In this document: positions 43,901 to 52,743 of the stretch, piece by piece
Numbering within the stretch: the stretch's first letter is position 1
Layout of the letters: the number at the start of each line of letters is the position of its first letter
NCBI RefSeq assembly: GCF_037975245.1
Contig: NC_092575.1
Location: 11,769,001-11,829,000 of the forward strand
Source: Apostichopus japonicus
Lineage: Eukaryota; Echinodermata; Holothuroidea; Aspidochirotida; Stichopodidae
DNA: 60,000 bases
Direction: 5' to 3'
Made by a program: the position numbers and the translations under genes
The notes under the pieces: model-generated
Told to the model about the DNA's origin: nothing
The model's input: the letters and a program-made list of their open reading frames with translations, nothing else
The model's database searches: none

Positions 43901-46900
43901 CGCATTTTCAAACCGAACAGTTATGAAGCTCAACCATTCTCTAGCCAGAATAGCCTTCTGTAAGTAGAACTCACAATGAACAAAGCCTAATGTTATATTG
44001 TTTTCACTTTCCAGTTTTCACCTACAGTGAAACGGCCAAAGTGGTTCAAAAGTATAATGATTTGGTTTTTATATTTAGTCGAGACAATTAATCTTTCTTA
44101 CCAATCATTAAACATGATAACAGAAGGTTTTGTTAGATACTGTACAAGAAGCAAAGTGAAAAAATTAATTACGTCGTCCCCCTAAGCTTATCGCGGGTAT
44201 ACTGTATGATGTTACTGTAAGTGCCAAAACTGGATAGTATATCGAACAGCATTAGTACAAACTCGCGTGAGGGACTTGCGATACTATACACGGTAGATTA
44301 GCACACCTATTCCGGCTATGAATAGCGTTGAATCGAATGATCTACCTTTTTCTCCCGTTGTGGTTGTGGTGAATCAAAAACGTGGGAAAATACAATCCTG
44401 TGGAAAGTAATAATCGGTTCCAAATATGTCATTGGTAGCGCAATGGATTTTGCCGATGACGATTTCTTACCGATTGTCTGAAAATCGGCCCGATGCCGAT
44501 TTTCTAACCGATTATCGGTCGAACGCTAATATTTTGTGAAATATTCAGGGACTGATACTAAGGTGCTAATGATCGTCTGACATTCTCCTCACTATCAAGA
44601 CTCATTATGTCTCTCACTGCACATACTTTCTTTCATAAATAATATACCCTGAAAATGAGGAAAATCAATAGTAACTATTATGTATGTACTGTAATAATGT
44701 TATATTATATAATGTAATATACAGGTACACACATGTGTAGGCGTATACTTGTAGTGCAAAATATTATGCAGGTTACTGTCAGGTAGCCTACAGTATAGTG
44801 CTAAATCCAGGATATACAGTATATTGGTAACTTTAGTTCTAGGGTAGAGACAGTAAATCTACAGTAAGCTATAACAACTACTGAAAGACCATTACACAAC
44901 AGCTACAGTAATGTAAACCAATATTACCGCAATTGATGACAAGGAAATACATGTACTGTACTGTATTGTACTGTACATGCGTGTTAAAGTTGTTTACAAT
45001 ATTTTAATCCAGGGCAAAATTCTCAATGCTCGTCATGGCGTCCTGAGACGACCAGATTTCTGTTTGGACAACCAAAATCAACATACATCAAATCCACATT
45101 GCATTGTAACTGAATACTCTCAAATACTGTAGGGAAGTTGTAAAATGTTAAATTGGTAATTTGGTTGCATTCCTAATGATGATGTTCTATTCACCAAACC
45201 TACACATCTCTCCTACAGTGTATTGTACAAACAGTATTGGTCAATATTACAGTATTTTGGTACACTTTTCCGGACAACCAGAAAAAATCCTTAAAACTTA
45301 GCCCTGTTATCACACAAAAGCACGACATGGTAAAGGTAAACATTTGGAGTGCTAACATCAATCGACAAATGGCTGCACCAGTCCCAGGGTCAGAATTAAA
45401 AAAATATTAATTTTTGACTAAAAGAGAGTCCCTGCATGACTGTGCAAGGGTTTTTTTTGGGGGGCGACTATTTTATAGTAACATAATACATATTAAATAG
45501 CATTTTAACTACTATACCTGCAGACTGCATTCACAAAATATTCACTTCTAAAAGAACACAATTAACCCAATTGATCAACACTTTCAATCAGCACTTTCAA
45601 TTTGTATTTAAAAACTTGCTTAGGCATATACTACTGTATACAGTAGGTTGGTATGCGTGAGTCCTAAGCCTATGCAGTACCTCCCTGCAACTCTTGAGCT
45701 GCTACTCGATTAGCGCGACTTCATACATTTTCCAAATTAGTTATCTTGTGTTTTAGATGCAGTATGGGACACGAAAAATATCACTATTACTCCATTACAA
45801 TGCCTAAATCAAAGCGATCTTTAACGCAATGAAAATCTAAGGTAGTGCACTCGCAACCAGTGTTCAGTGAACATCTGAAAACTTTTGGCAACAAATCACG
45901 GTAGCGATAACAGCAACCTTGTCTCAAAACTCCTTGTTCTAATAATTTTTTTCTAATTTTTGACAATTTTATGACCAATGGCATGTAGAACAATAGGCAG
46001 AATAATTTAGGATGTGTTTGGCCACCTCAAGTGCATTGGTATATTGACATGAAATATTTGTTTCTTCACGTTTTTGTGTTAACGAACCTAACATCATCCT
46101 ATTGTTGTTAGTGTATGGCACAGTGAAGCCTAACCAACAGCTTCACAGTACGTACAGTATGAAGCTGTTCACGTTCAGTACTATGTATATCATTGGGCTA
46201 TACTATGACCCAGCCTAGGTCTATGGCATAGGTAAACAATGAATTTGGAATTTGCAGAACTGGAAAAACTTGTCATAAGAAGAAAGACTGGCGGCAAACA
46301 AATAATATATACCGTATTTTAATGAATCTTGGTTAAGTAAATAAAGGTAAATAAGCGTTAACAAGGAAAGAACATATGTCAAAAGTAATTATACAAGGAC
46401 CCCTTTGATATTACTGGGGCATATTTTCTTTTATTGTAATTTTTTTTTGCCCAGATTAAGTCCAAAATTATAATGGCCCAACTTCTGCTGTTCATGATGA
46501 CTACAAGTAAGTTTAGTTTAAGACATAAACCCTAGGAAGAGTAGGTTAGGATTGACCCCAAATGACCATTGACCTACTGTACTGTACTGTACTAGTTATG
46601 ACTTTTGTATGTATCTGTTATCCCTTAATATTTACGTTACAACTCCACCAAGTTTGGTCAAAATTCAGCAAAGGACAAGAGAGCTGTAAACCTTACAACT
46701 AGAGCACCAATGGTGCAGAAGCTCATACCTTTTCGAGCTTAAAAATGTAGGGCTAACAAAACTTTATGGCCCACCAAATTTCAGGCCATTTTTCAGATTC
46801 CACCAATTTTGGGCCCATGAGGAATAACCCCCCCCCCCCCTCCGTTAGCAGAATCCTGGCCACACCACTGGCTATAATTCCTATTTTCCCCCTTTAAATC

Positions 46901-49900
46901 CTATTTTACCCACTCTCTCAAACAATACCCACTGACCTACCCTATTCAACTTTCTCCCTTCTACCTGAGCAGACCTGAAGCACTCCTTGCCAAAATTTTG
47001 GCTGGCTGCCTACATACCTCAGACTCAAAGACTTCTAAGAATCGGCTAGTGCTGATTGGCTATAGGGCTCTCATGCTTACAGTTCAGCAGTTAATAACAA
47101 CTCCCAGTCTTGCTTTAATTCCACTAACAGCCTCTGCAGAGCTTAACCACAAATGTAAACAAACACTGCAGAGACTGGGAGACAAATTAAAGGAGCTTTG
47201 GCAAAAGGTGAAGACTCAGATTTTTTTAAACAATGGGGATTAATTGTAATTATATAATTAACTTTTGACCAAAAATTATTAGGCATCACCCTATTCATAC
47301 ACAATCCAACAATCATCAGTTCAACTTTGAATATGATCCATCAAAATCTTGAGGAGATTTAGATATTTGAAAATATTACAAAGAATGACCCCCGATGACC
47401 CCCTGAATGACATTTGACCTCAATTTTCCGAACACCCCTCGTAACTCTCATCCCGAGGAACGTTGTGACCAAGTTTCATTATAACTGGCCATAGACTGTA
47501 CGAACAGGAGCAATTTGAAAATATAGGGCCGCGGCCTGGGCTACAAAAGACCCCTAGTTGATCTTTGATCTCAAATTCATGAACACCCTAAAGGTAAAAC
47601 TTCCATAGTACTATCGTGACAAACCCTCAACATTGTACCATGGAATCTGTAGGAGAAGAAGCATTTTGCATATTTCCACAAAATGGCCCATTACGGCCCA
47701 CAGGTGACCTTTGACCCCAAATTTCGGACCATCTCTGATGGCCCTATACCCAATGGTCCTTGTGTCCAAGTTTCATGAAATTCCATCAAACACTGTGCGA
47801 GTGGGAGCGGTTTTACCAATTGTTGACGGATAGAGTGATAGAGTGATAGAATGATAGAGTGATAGACGCCGCACTGTAACAATAGCTCACACCAGCATGC
47901 TGGTATGAGCTAACAATTGCTGATGAACAGACAGACAGACAGACACACATTGCCATGACAATTGCTCAATAATAAAAAAATTACATGAAGAAACAGTCAG
48001 GATCGTGTTTGGATGCACACTGACAATTCCAATGGTTTCATAACCTGTAAGTGTGCATCTCTACTGCCTTACTAGACAAGCCTATCAGTGTAAAAATGTC
48101 ACACATGTGTGATTGCACAATTCTTTGACACATTTGCCGTGGGTACATTTGCCTAACATTTCAATCATTCACATTCAGCAATGGAAGATAGGGCACTTAT
48201 ATGGCACTCTGCCACTATACTACAGTGTACAGTACTGGCACCATTTGATGCTCTTTGATCCAACCTGTCGGGTTTCACTGCTTGGCAGCAATAAGGCTAG
48301 AGCTCTAGGGGGTCATGGTTATTTTCAGGTAAGTCAGGAAATTTGTAGTTATAAATCAGTTTATCACTCATTGTTAAATAATATATATGTCTGTTGTAAA
48401 ATAATGCAGAAAATTTCCATAGAACTCTCGTTCGGGGCAGTTTAATTTAATTTTAATGTACGGCAGGGTTCTAAAACACTTTAGACCTTATTACTGTACA
48501 GTAGCTGCCTAGGATACGACGGTCAAGTGAATGATCGGATGCACCCACTGAGAGTATCTGACTGTAATGTAGGTTTTGGTTCCCCGTCACACTTTTTAAG
48601 CTAAACATGAAATGACGAAATACACCATACACCTGTAATTACTTAGAACCCAGTGCATAAAAATAGCATGCTACTGTATACAGTATATATTTTAAACCAT
48701 ACATTTGAACCATGTAGAAAGCTCCTAAGTCAATGGCTTCATCAGCCTAAAACGACCGACTTACTACTGTACAATACGGTACAGTAGAACCGTCTCTTTC
48801 AATAAACCGTCCAGGCTAATGTAGGCAATGTTTAGGGTACTGTATGTGGTGATTTGTCTTTAAAAGAGATATTTTGTAATTTCAAAACTTCAGTATATAG
48901 CAATAACAGCACCACATAATATCAGCTCACTATTAACACTAACAGGTTAGCAGTAACAGCACCATCATTGAATATCAGCTCACCATTAATGTCACTAACA
49001 TGGTTTAAGGTACAGCACTGTACTACAGTATGCACACATGACCTTAAGTATTGTGCATTTGTCATGTGATTCCTTTGTCTGCTGACTTTTACGTACAGTG
49101 CTTGAATACTTTCCTTTTCATGAGTTTAATACGACAACGACGACGACACGATTTGACCAAGAATGTGTGGGGATTTCCCCAACATGATTGTTGTTGTGCT
49201 AAGATATCCAGATTACAGTAGGACTACTGTACCACTGTACTGTAGGGTGATAAACTTGGCCATCCATACAGTTCAGTATGTACAGTACTTGGTCTTGTGG
49301 TGATTCCTTTCATATACGGACTAAGCATGAAATACGATTTTGGTTTTGTTTATTTAATGAACTATGATTGTTTCCTGTGATTTCTTCTTTTTTGGAGGGG
49401 AGTGGGGAGGAATGTTATGACAGGGAGACTGGCAAGTCGCAGTTTCTAACTTGATACATCTACAGTAGGCTATTAAACAATGTGGCAAATCCATTTCAAA
49501 AAAAGAAAATGCCTCACAATTTTTCAAGCATATTAATTTCAGCATACGATGCTGTAAGCCAATCGACTACAATTTAGACCTTGCTTGGTAACGATGTTAA
49601 AAGTCACATTTGTAAGAGATTGAAAAGATTACAATCGGCTGGTGTAGCTCTCATTCCCAAGGTTTTCTTTAATTTCTTTCTTTTTTATTCCAATGGTAGG
49701 TTATGTGACAAGAATCAGGAAGATTAAAATAATTCACTCTCTTCATTGAAGACTTGGTTGAAAGCTTATCTCAAATATCCTGGTCTCAAGTCTCGAGGTA
49801 AATTACTGTATAACTGGGTCCATCATTACTCTAAGTGGGTGATCAACTGTGCCATCATGGCAATTTAGGCTTTACTTACTGTTGTTTATTTTGGTATTAA

Positions 49901-52743
49901 ATGGGATACATTAGGCTACCTCCATTACAATACCATCAAATTTGTCATAGAATTGATAACGTTGCCGTACACTGGATCAACGGTTGGGTGGAGGTGGAGT
50001 GTAGGATTAGTGGGAGGGAGGGAGTTATCAGCATACTATAGTTGTAATGGGAATGGCATAAAACATTTGCTCCCATATTGTAATTATCCAGGAGCAAAAC
50101 ATTTAAACAAACGGTAGCAACCAGTTCCTTCTTATGGTCAGTCCCCTGGGTACCCATTCACTACTCAACAAACCCAAGGGCCCTGTTCATTATGTACCAT
50201 ACAATCCTTACATGTCATGCAACTCTCACTGCACAGGACAGTACGCTCAGCACTGCACTGTATCAGCTCAGTACTGTCAAGTGAGAGTAAACAACCGCTT
50301 GTTTTGTCTGTGTGCTGATTTATACAAAAGGATTGCATACAGTATATTTTCTATTGATAATATCTTAAACACATGTGCAATGCTTTCACCTCAATGTTGC
50401 TTTTAATCACCTCATGTGCTCGTAGGAATGTTCCGTACCCAGCTAACATGCATTTCTAAAGCACTACTGCACAGTACAGTGAATAGTATAAGCCTATTAG
50501 TATAAGCCGCATTGAACAAGCTACTCCTGAAAATGTTCTGTGTGACTGCAGCATCTGATGGAGAGTATTCGCATAAACTTTTGATAATTCAACGCTGGAA
50601 GGTTACTGTACATATCACAAGAACAGTATACTCGGCAAACCAATGAAGTTATAGCACTTAAAAGACACTGGGCCATTACTTGCACTGTGTGTATTGACGA
50701 ATGGTCCTATACACCTTCATCCCTTGTCCCTGTGTAGCTCTCAGGCTAGCGTCCTATGAATTCATGAAATGTGGTTCAAGTCAGCAAATTCCAGGAAACT
50801 CCTGTACATAAAGTATGTTACTTATCCCTTATTAATTAAATGGTAATTTGGTGTTATGAGATAATGGACTTGTGGCTTGATTATTTCATGTGTAACACTT
50901 ATTGTCAACATTCTACCAAGTACTCCAATCAAAGCATTCAAGGCATGCAATGCTGAGAGATTAAAACACTCTCTTTCTGATTTGACTGTGTGATTTAGTT
51001 TAAAGACTTCAACTATGTGATTTCATGAATGGTATGATCAGACTCCACCAGAATGAATAAGAAAAACTGTCCCTAACTTTGCACAAATGCGTGAAGCGAT
51101 TCATGAAAGTGCCCAAGAAAGAAAAAAAAAACATTCTTTCACTGTATAAATTTTATCAGTGTTTGTTGTGGCCAAGTAGATTAAAACTTAAAATGTATTT
51201 GAAAAATTGGTAATCAATTTGACTTTTAAACACCACAACTATAATAGTACAATGTCTACAGTAATAGTACAGAGCTCTTGGGTTTACTTCATTTAAAACA
51301 CAGGACACAAATTTAGGGCACTAAGGGGGTATACAAAGAAACAAATCATAAAACATTTGGTAAACAATATGTTTGATCAAATGTGCACAGATAGAAATAG
51401 GAACATACATTTTTCAAATTGTAAATATACTGTTAACACTCTTATTTTAACATCAAGAAAGAAATATAACGAAATTATGTCATGAAAAGCAATCTAAATT
51501 TTTTTCGCTTCCTTTACTAATAATGATAATAATATCATAATGCATAGCCATTTTCCTAGGTTGTCAGGTACCAGCTCCCATCCTTACAATACGTTTATAT
51601 AATTTAAATTTAATATTTAGAAATAAATTTTTACTTTTCCCCATTGCATTTTTGTTGACAATAGGCAATATTCATCCCAAGTTAAATGTGATAATTTGAT
51701 ATCCTCTTTATAAGTTGACATGCAACTTATTAATGTCAATATAGTAAATTTCTTCAAACATTCATGATATTTATGAGCTTGAAAAAATGTCAACAAAATA
51801 TAGAGTGTTGGATATTCATCCCATGGTCAGGAATTCTCGAACTCATTTAAACAAATTCACAACTGGGTTTTCACGTATCAACTACTGAAGATTCTGCACA
51901 GAGGTATCTGAAGTATTTCCACATAACACCAAGTGCTGCAACATTTTTTAAACACACACTTTTCCACATAGACGTAGCATACAGTCACTTTGTACTATAA
52001 GCCTATGCCCTACAAAAATTATACTTTCACACGAAATAGCATCTTGTCATTAAATTGACTTAAACCTTGTGGGGACATTACTGGCCATAGGCTATTGCTC
52101 AGACTAGGCTATGGCATAATGTGCCATTGTCTAGTCTTGGGTGGGCCTAGAAAGTAAGCAAAGCCTTACTAAGTTAAGCAAAGCCTGAACTACATTCCAC
52201 AACCTAACCATGCAGTGATCTCCATCAAGCAAATTAGAAGTTACTGGAAGGGCCCAGGCTGGGCGCAACTCATCTTTACGTTAGGCCTAATCAATGCTGG
52301 TTGTGGAAGTGGTAATGTAAACTAGGCTTCATAACAAGCCCTACAATCTATCCAAACTTTCCATTAAGCCAACTTATCTTTGGTTTCTAGCATTTGACTC
52401 CACAATCATACCTTACACTGCTCTAACATTACAGTTAAGGATTTTGACAAATTCACACAACAGGCCCCAACACTTACTGTACGCGAAATAAGTTTACATT
52501 ATCTACACACTGTGCACTTCTTTATGTACACGACTGTCCCCATCGTCTCGCACACACATTGACAAGGACGTACGTTTAACTAGCCTAGGTTCGTTTATCC
52601 TAACGAACATGAGATCACTACTAAGCTAGGCCTGACTTGGTAATAATATAACACAATGACCACAGATAACTCACTAAGGCGAATAAATTTGTGTAGCAAT
52701 CCTCCAAACTGGCACCATTCGCCGCCGAATTTGCCCCACTCAT
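2795..52743 (-). CDS. MED13: MED13 (Mediator subunit 13), N-terminal part, 7 exons, 3' incomplete
   Basis: The coding sequence is the join of 52743-52675, 37038-36768, 20980-20896, 14091-14005, 6716-6568, 5867-5664 and 3040-2795 on the minus strand: 1111 nt, about 370 residues, continuing past the left edge. All introns are GT/AG and all phases agree. Seen directly: the start context [15 protein letters not shown], then [70 protein letters not shown] and [12 protein letters not shown]. These follow the order of the animal MED13/MED13L N-terminal domain (Med13_N). From family knowledge, MED13 links the CDK8, cyclin C and MED12 kinase module to core Mediator in the nucleus and controls RNA polymerase II transcription. 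Animal MED13 is usually about 2000 residues, so only the first fifth is here. Invertebrates normally have a single gene, so MED13 versus MED13L is not a meaningful split. The two first introns exceed 15 kb. Confidence 0.95.
2910..2969 (-). repeat. CAA/CAG trinucleotide run coding polyglutamine in MED13
   Basis: There are twenty consecutive glutamine codons inside exon 7. On the coding strand the order is CAA, three CAG, eleven CAA, five CAG. The uninterrupted CAA core and mixed codons suggest the tract is kept as protein sequence but can still vary in length. Confidence 0.97.
3041..5663 (-). other. MED13 intron 6
   Basis: This 2.6-kb intron between exons 6 and 7 has consensus ends. Its notable content is two units of the DR1-type repeat (5145-5400) and a short GATCATTATCT doublet near 5040-5068. 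I see no conserved coding block. Confidence 0.85.
5145..5400 (+). repeat. Two units of ~150-bp DR1-type repeat
   Basis: GAGATATCATGTT starts at 5145 and again at 5297, 152 bp apart. Each is followed by a CAGGTTTT block and then CTGACC..AAATGACCT.TGA. The second half of each unit is a degenerate TGACCTTTGACC. Confidence 0.7.
5664..5867 (-). CDS. MED13: MED13 coding exon 6
   Basis: The exon has 204 nt, acceptor TCTTGCAG|TCATT and donor GTTG|GTAAGTC. It encodes [18 protein letters not shown], then [15 protein letters not shown], an acidic stretch around ESEDVEGT, and PAVEVFV. It aligns with the family segment that ends AAVEVLVAGVRM, and the split G+GT codon continues directly into exon 7. The open frame seen here extends a little into the flanking introns on both sides, so the splice sites rather than the nearest ATG define the exon. 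Confidence 0.95.
5868..6567 (-). other. MED13 intron 5
   Basis: This 700-bp intron is the smallest of the complete ones in the window. It is AT-rich, with no repeat or motif I recognise. Confidence 0.9.
6568..6716 (-). CDS. MED13: MED13 coding exon 5
   Basis: The exon has 149 nt, acceptor GTTCAG-type ending TCAG|TGACC and donor TTCAAG|GTAAC. It encodes [24 protein letters not shown] and then a less conserved linker with KLTPEHLEA. The FFLHG and VC.SV positions match the family. It ends in phase 1 and leads into the VILAPYGLN block of exon 6. Confidence 0.94.
8176..8229 (-). repeat. CCCACCT minisatellite, G-quadruplex-capable on the MED13 RNA strand
   Basis: Degenerate copies of CCCACCT and CCATCCC fill 54 bp. 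On the minus strand, which is the MED13 transcript strand, this reads as at least five runs of three or more G separated by 2-5 bases. That fits the standard G-quadruplex pattern. Confidence 0.7.
11265..11310 (+). repeat. 23-bp tandem doublet
   Basis: GACATTAATTGTGTAAATGA followed by GAT occurs twice head to tail. It is a simple local duplication inside intron 4. Confidence 0.85.
11677..12088. mobile_element. Inverted-repeat element, family A copy 1
   Basis: The element begins CATAGGGGTAGGAG and ends CTCCTACGCCTATG, an imperfect terminal inverted repeat of about 14 bp. Internal blocks AAAATTCGGGCAA, GAGAATTTTTCGGGCACC, TATTTTCGGGCAAG and the C-run before CAAATCAAAT are shared with 38580-38958, so this is a dispersed family and not a chance palindrome. 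It is non-coding and about 410 bp, like a MITE. The flanks are G-rich on both sides (GGGAGGGG-like), which might be a target duplication but is low complexity. Confidence 0.75.
12466..12490 (+). repeat. G-rich run, G-quadruplex candidate
   Basis: Four G blocks of 6, 6, 5 and 3 lie close together, preceded by a T run. It lies in intron 4, on the strand opposite the MED13 transcript. Confidence 0.7.
14005..14091 (-). CDS. MED13: MED13 coding exon 4
   Basis: The exon has 87 nt, acceptor TGTTGCAG|ACG and donor TTACAG|GTGAG. The split codon AG+A gives R, then [18 protein letters not shown]. The GKWFVKPY block is diagnostic for MED13. The exon ends in phase 2, which matches the T at the start of exon 5 (AG+T gives S). 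Confidence 0.95.
17452..17473 (+). repeat. (CA)n microsatellite
   Basis: This is an uninterrupted CA dinucleotide run of about 11 units in intron 3. Confidence 0.95.
19746..20297. mobile_element. Non-autonomous hAT-type element, 552 bp
   Basis: It begins TAAGGTGACCAGACGT and ends TATGGTCACCTTA, giving an 11-bp terminal inverted repeat (TAAGGTGACCA). It is flanked by perfect 8-bp direct repeats CCTCACAT (19738-19745 and 20298-20305), the target-site size of hAT elements. Subterminal regions are rich in TCCCCGA/TCGGGGA repeats, likely transposase binding sites. A 75-codon open frame inside (19913-20140) shows no transposase motif. The intact target duplication suggests a fairly recent insertion. 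Confidence 0.88.
20463..20511 (+). repeat. tRNA-like 5' fragment (SINE head or tRNA pseudogene)
   Basis: The stretch contains TAGCTCAGTTGGTAGAG, a textbook tRNA D-arm and A box, preceded by GGGGCTAGA. No B box (GGTTCGAATCC) follows at the right distance, so it is not an intact tRNA. It is most simply the start of a truncated tRNA-derived SINE. It lies 166 bp right of the hAT-type element. Confidence 0.65.
20896..20980 (-). CDS. MED13: MED13 coding exon 3
   Basis: The exon has 85 nt, acceptor TTTTCAG|AGCAATG and donor GAAAG|GTATG. The split codon from exon 2 (G+AG) gives E, followed by [20 protein letters not shown] and SLHNLIE. The YECRTLLFK block is strongly conserved in MED13. The exon is too short and too phased to appear as an open frame on its own; it was found by extending the MED13 alignment. 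Confidence 0.95.
21430..21660 (+). repeat. Degenerate short-period repeat (TGGTCCCAAAAAT type)
   Basis: TTTTGGCCCCTC, AATGGTCCCAAAAATATTTGG, AAATGGTCCCAGAATATTGGG, AAATTTGGGCCCAAAG and GGGTCCCAAAAATTACG recur at roughly 25-bp spacing with drift. A similar but shorter patch is at 46755-46815. Confidence 0.5.
23079..26090. mobile_element. 3-kb DNA transposon with subterminal GTTATGGACGGAA repeats
   Basis: The ends are GGGTCAGATCCAAAACCT and its inverse AGGTTTTGGATCTGACCC, an 18-bp perfect terminal inverted repeat. TACT flanks both sides (23075-23078, 26091-26094) and may be a 4-bp target duplication. The 13-mer GTTATGGACGGAA occurs at 23105, 23461, 23482, 23636, 23650 and 25731, with one-mismatch copies at 23270 and 25561 (inverted), and exact inverted copies at 25538 and 25900. 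They cluster within about 600 bp of each end, as expected for transposase-binding subterminal repeats. A possible coding remnant lies at 24164-24469. I cannot assign a superfamily. Confidence 0.8.
24164..24469 (-). pseudogene. Possible transposon-encoded protein remnant
   Basis: An open frame of up to 101 codons lies inside the 3-kb element, antisense to the + strand. Its middle reads [13 protein letters not shown], then [24 protein letters not shown]. This composition (paired Trp, PKGP, then ED.SWIP) looks like real protein and, as I recall, resembles C-terminal segments of repeat-borne uncharacterised proteins in marine invertebrates; I could not verify that. The start is not supported and it may be a last exon. 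No catalytic motif is visible. The neighbouring frame at 23934-24167 looks like non-coding sequence downstream. Function unknown. Confidence 0.4.
29726..32531. mobile_element. Third-level insertion with long terminal inverted repeats
   Basis: The left end starts TTAAGGGAAGCCTCGC and the right end, inverted, TTAGGGAAGCCTCGC; the inverted match continues through AAATCTAACCG, about 25 bp. A related copy of the host sequence at 31460-31500 runs straight from the C-run to CCAGATGTGG, and so shows the site without the insertion. Inside lies another partial copy of the host family (30740-31790). The target duplication is 1-3 bp at most, so this is not a hAT; the superfamily is undetermined. Confidence 0.65.
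30636..31790. mobile_element. Fourth-level partial copy related to the nested hAT-like family
   Basis: It starts near AGGGTTGGGCGATATTTGC, a hAT-like end. From about 30815 to 31480 it repeats 28980-29725 with modest divergence (shared blocks GTGTCTGG.GATAAAAAATTC, CTAACACCTGTTTGTTAAC, GTAGAAAACGTCAA). From 31490 to 31690 it repeats 32530-32730. The right terminal repeat is missing, so it is truncated. Confidence 0.6.
33527..34305. mobile_element. Non-autonomous hAT-type element, 779 bp
   Basis: The 11-bp terminal inverted repeat CAGGCTTGGGG is perfect, and a perfect 8-bp target duplication GCTACATT flanks it (33519-33526, 34306-34313). The subterminal 100-150 bp on each side is packed with GTAATCGTAATCGATTAC repeats. 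It is nested in the outer element. The 96-codon frame at 33828-34118 has no recognisable motif. Confidence 0.9.
34972..35696. mobile_element. Non-autonomous hAT-like element, 725 bp
   Basis: The terminal inverted repeat CAGGGATGTAAGT is perfect over 13 bp. CTTATTT occurs on both sides (34965-34971, 35697-35703), a 7-bp or slightly decayed 8-bp target duplication. The right end carries two copies of a roughly 50-bp unit with the hairpin CCGGATTTCCG..CGG. The left part has a 72-bp tandem duplication (35043-35173). Confidence 0.82.
35043..35173 (+). repeat. 72-bp tandem duplication
   Basis: AACACATC.TAC.CCTAG to GTTATGTTAGGCTAGCTCA occurs at 35043-35101 and 35115-35173 with about five differences. 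It is internal to the 725-bp element. Confidence 0.85.
36768..37038 (-). CDS. MED13: MED13 coding exon 2
   Basis: The exon has 271 nt, phase 0 in and phase 1 out. The acceptor is a (TG)n tract ending in CACAG and the donor is AAAAG|GTAAGAG. It encodes [15 protein letters not shown], then [18 protein letters not shown] and [16 protein letters not shown]. This is the core of the MED13 N-terminal domain. Compared with the vertebrate protein it carries an insertion of roughly 20 residues between SVWRR and ELWIF (positions of the [10 protein letters not shown] and [10 protein letters not shown] stretches). The vertebrate protein has only a short linker there. Confidence 0.95.
38580..38958. mobile_element. 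Inverted-repeat element, family A copy 2
   Basis: It begins TATGTGCGTAGGAGG and ends CTCCTACGCCTATG. It shares with copy 1 the blocks TGTGAAAATTCGGGCAAT, TGCTGAGAATTTTTCGGG, CACCTACTGAAAGAAAA, TTTTCGGGCAAGTC and the C-run before CAAATCAAAT. The middle differs. It has no coding capacity, so it is a MITE-like element. Confidence 0.75.
40918..40953 (+). repeat. T36 homopolymer
   Basis: Thirty-six consecutive T lie on the plus strand. On the minus strand this is a poly(A) run directly preceded by CCAATAAA, which could be the tail of a retroposed sequence inserted in the MED13 orientation, or simply slippage. Confidence 0.9.
44324..44528. mobile_element. Decayed hAT-like MITE related to the outer nested element
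   Basis: The right end ACCGATTATCGGTCGAACGCTA resembles the inverse of the outer nested element's end, and GCCGATTTTC / ACCGATT repeats precede it. The left limit TAGCGTTGAATCGA is a weak inverted match. I see no target duplication, so the left boundary is uncertain. Confidence 0.45.
46530..47922 (+). repeat. ~150-bp tandem repeat array with DR1-like cores and terminal hairpin
   Basis: TGACATTTGACC (47408), TGATCTTTGATC (47559) and TGACCTTTGACC (47705) sit 151 and 146 bp apart. They are accompanied by recurring phrases GACCAAGTTTCAT and CCAAGTTTCATGAAAT. The right end has a GATAGAGT 10-mer repeat (47828-47866) and a perfect-core hairpin CACCAGCATGCTGGT (47889-47903) within a longer inverted AGCTCA..TGAGCT. 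This has the form of a dispersed repeat common in marine invertebrate genomes, as I recall. The left boundary is approximate. Confidence 0.6.
48898..48999 (+). repeat. Imperfect ~60-bp tandem doublet
   Basis: The order AGCA-TAACAGCACCA, ATATCAGCTCAC, ATTAA, CACTAACA occurs twice in succession. It is a local duplication in intron 1. Confidence 0.7.
52675..52743 (-). CDS. MED13: MED13 coding exon 1 (start codon)
   Basis: This 69-nt coding part encodes 23 residues beginning [16 protein letters not shown] and ending in LFAL. The block NGASLEDC matches the start of vertebrate MED13, which fixes the start codon at 52743-52741. The start has an A at -3 (AACATGA). The exon ends in phase 0 at a strong donor (TTA|GTGAGT), and the first codons of exon 2 continue as ADL, as in the family. 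A four-codon uORF ends inside this start codon. Confidence 0.93.

Larger units (their letters stand above)
37039..52674 (-). other. MED13 intron 1
   Basis: This 15.6-kb first intron contains the second copy of the family A inverted-repeat element (38580-38958), a 36-base T run (40918-40953), a hAT-like end at 44324-44528, the DR1-type repeat array (46530-47922), a tandem doublet (48898-48999), and dense TACTGTACAGTA words. I found no coding exon or nested gene; open frames such as 41316-41621 have no family motif. First introns of this length often hold enhancers, but I see no specific evidence. Confidence 0.85.
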
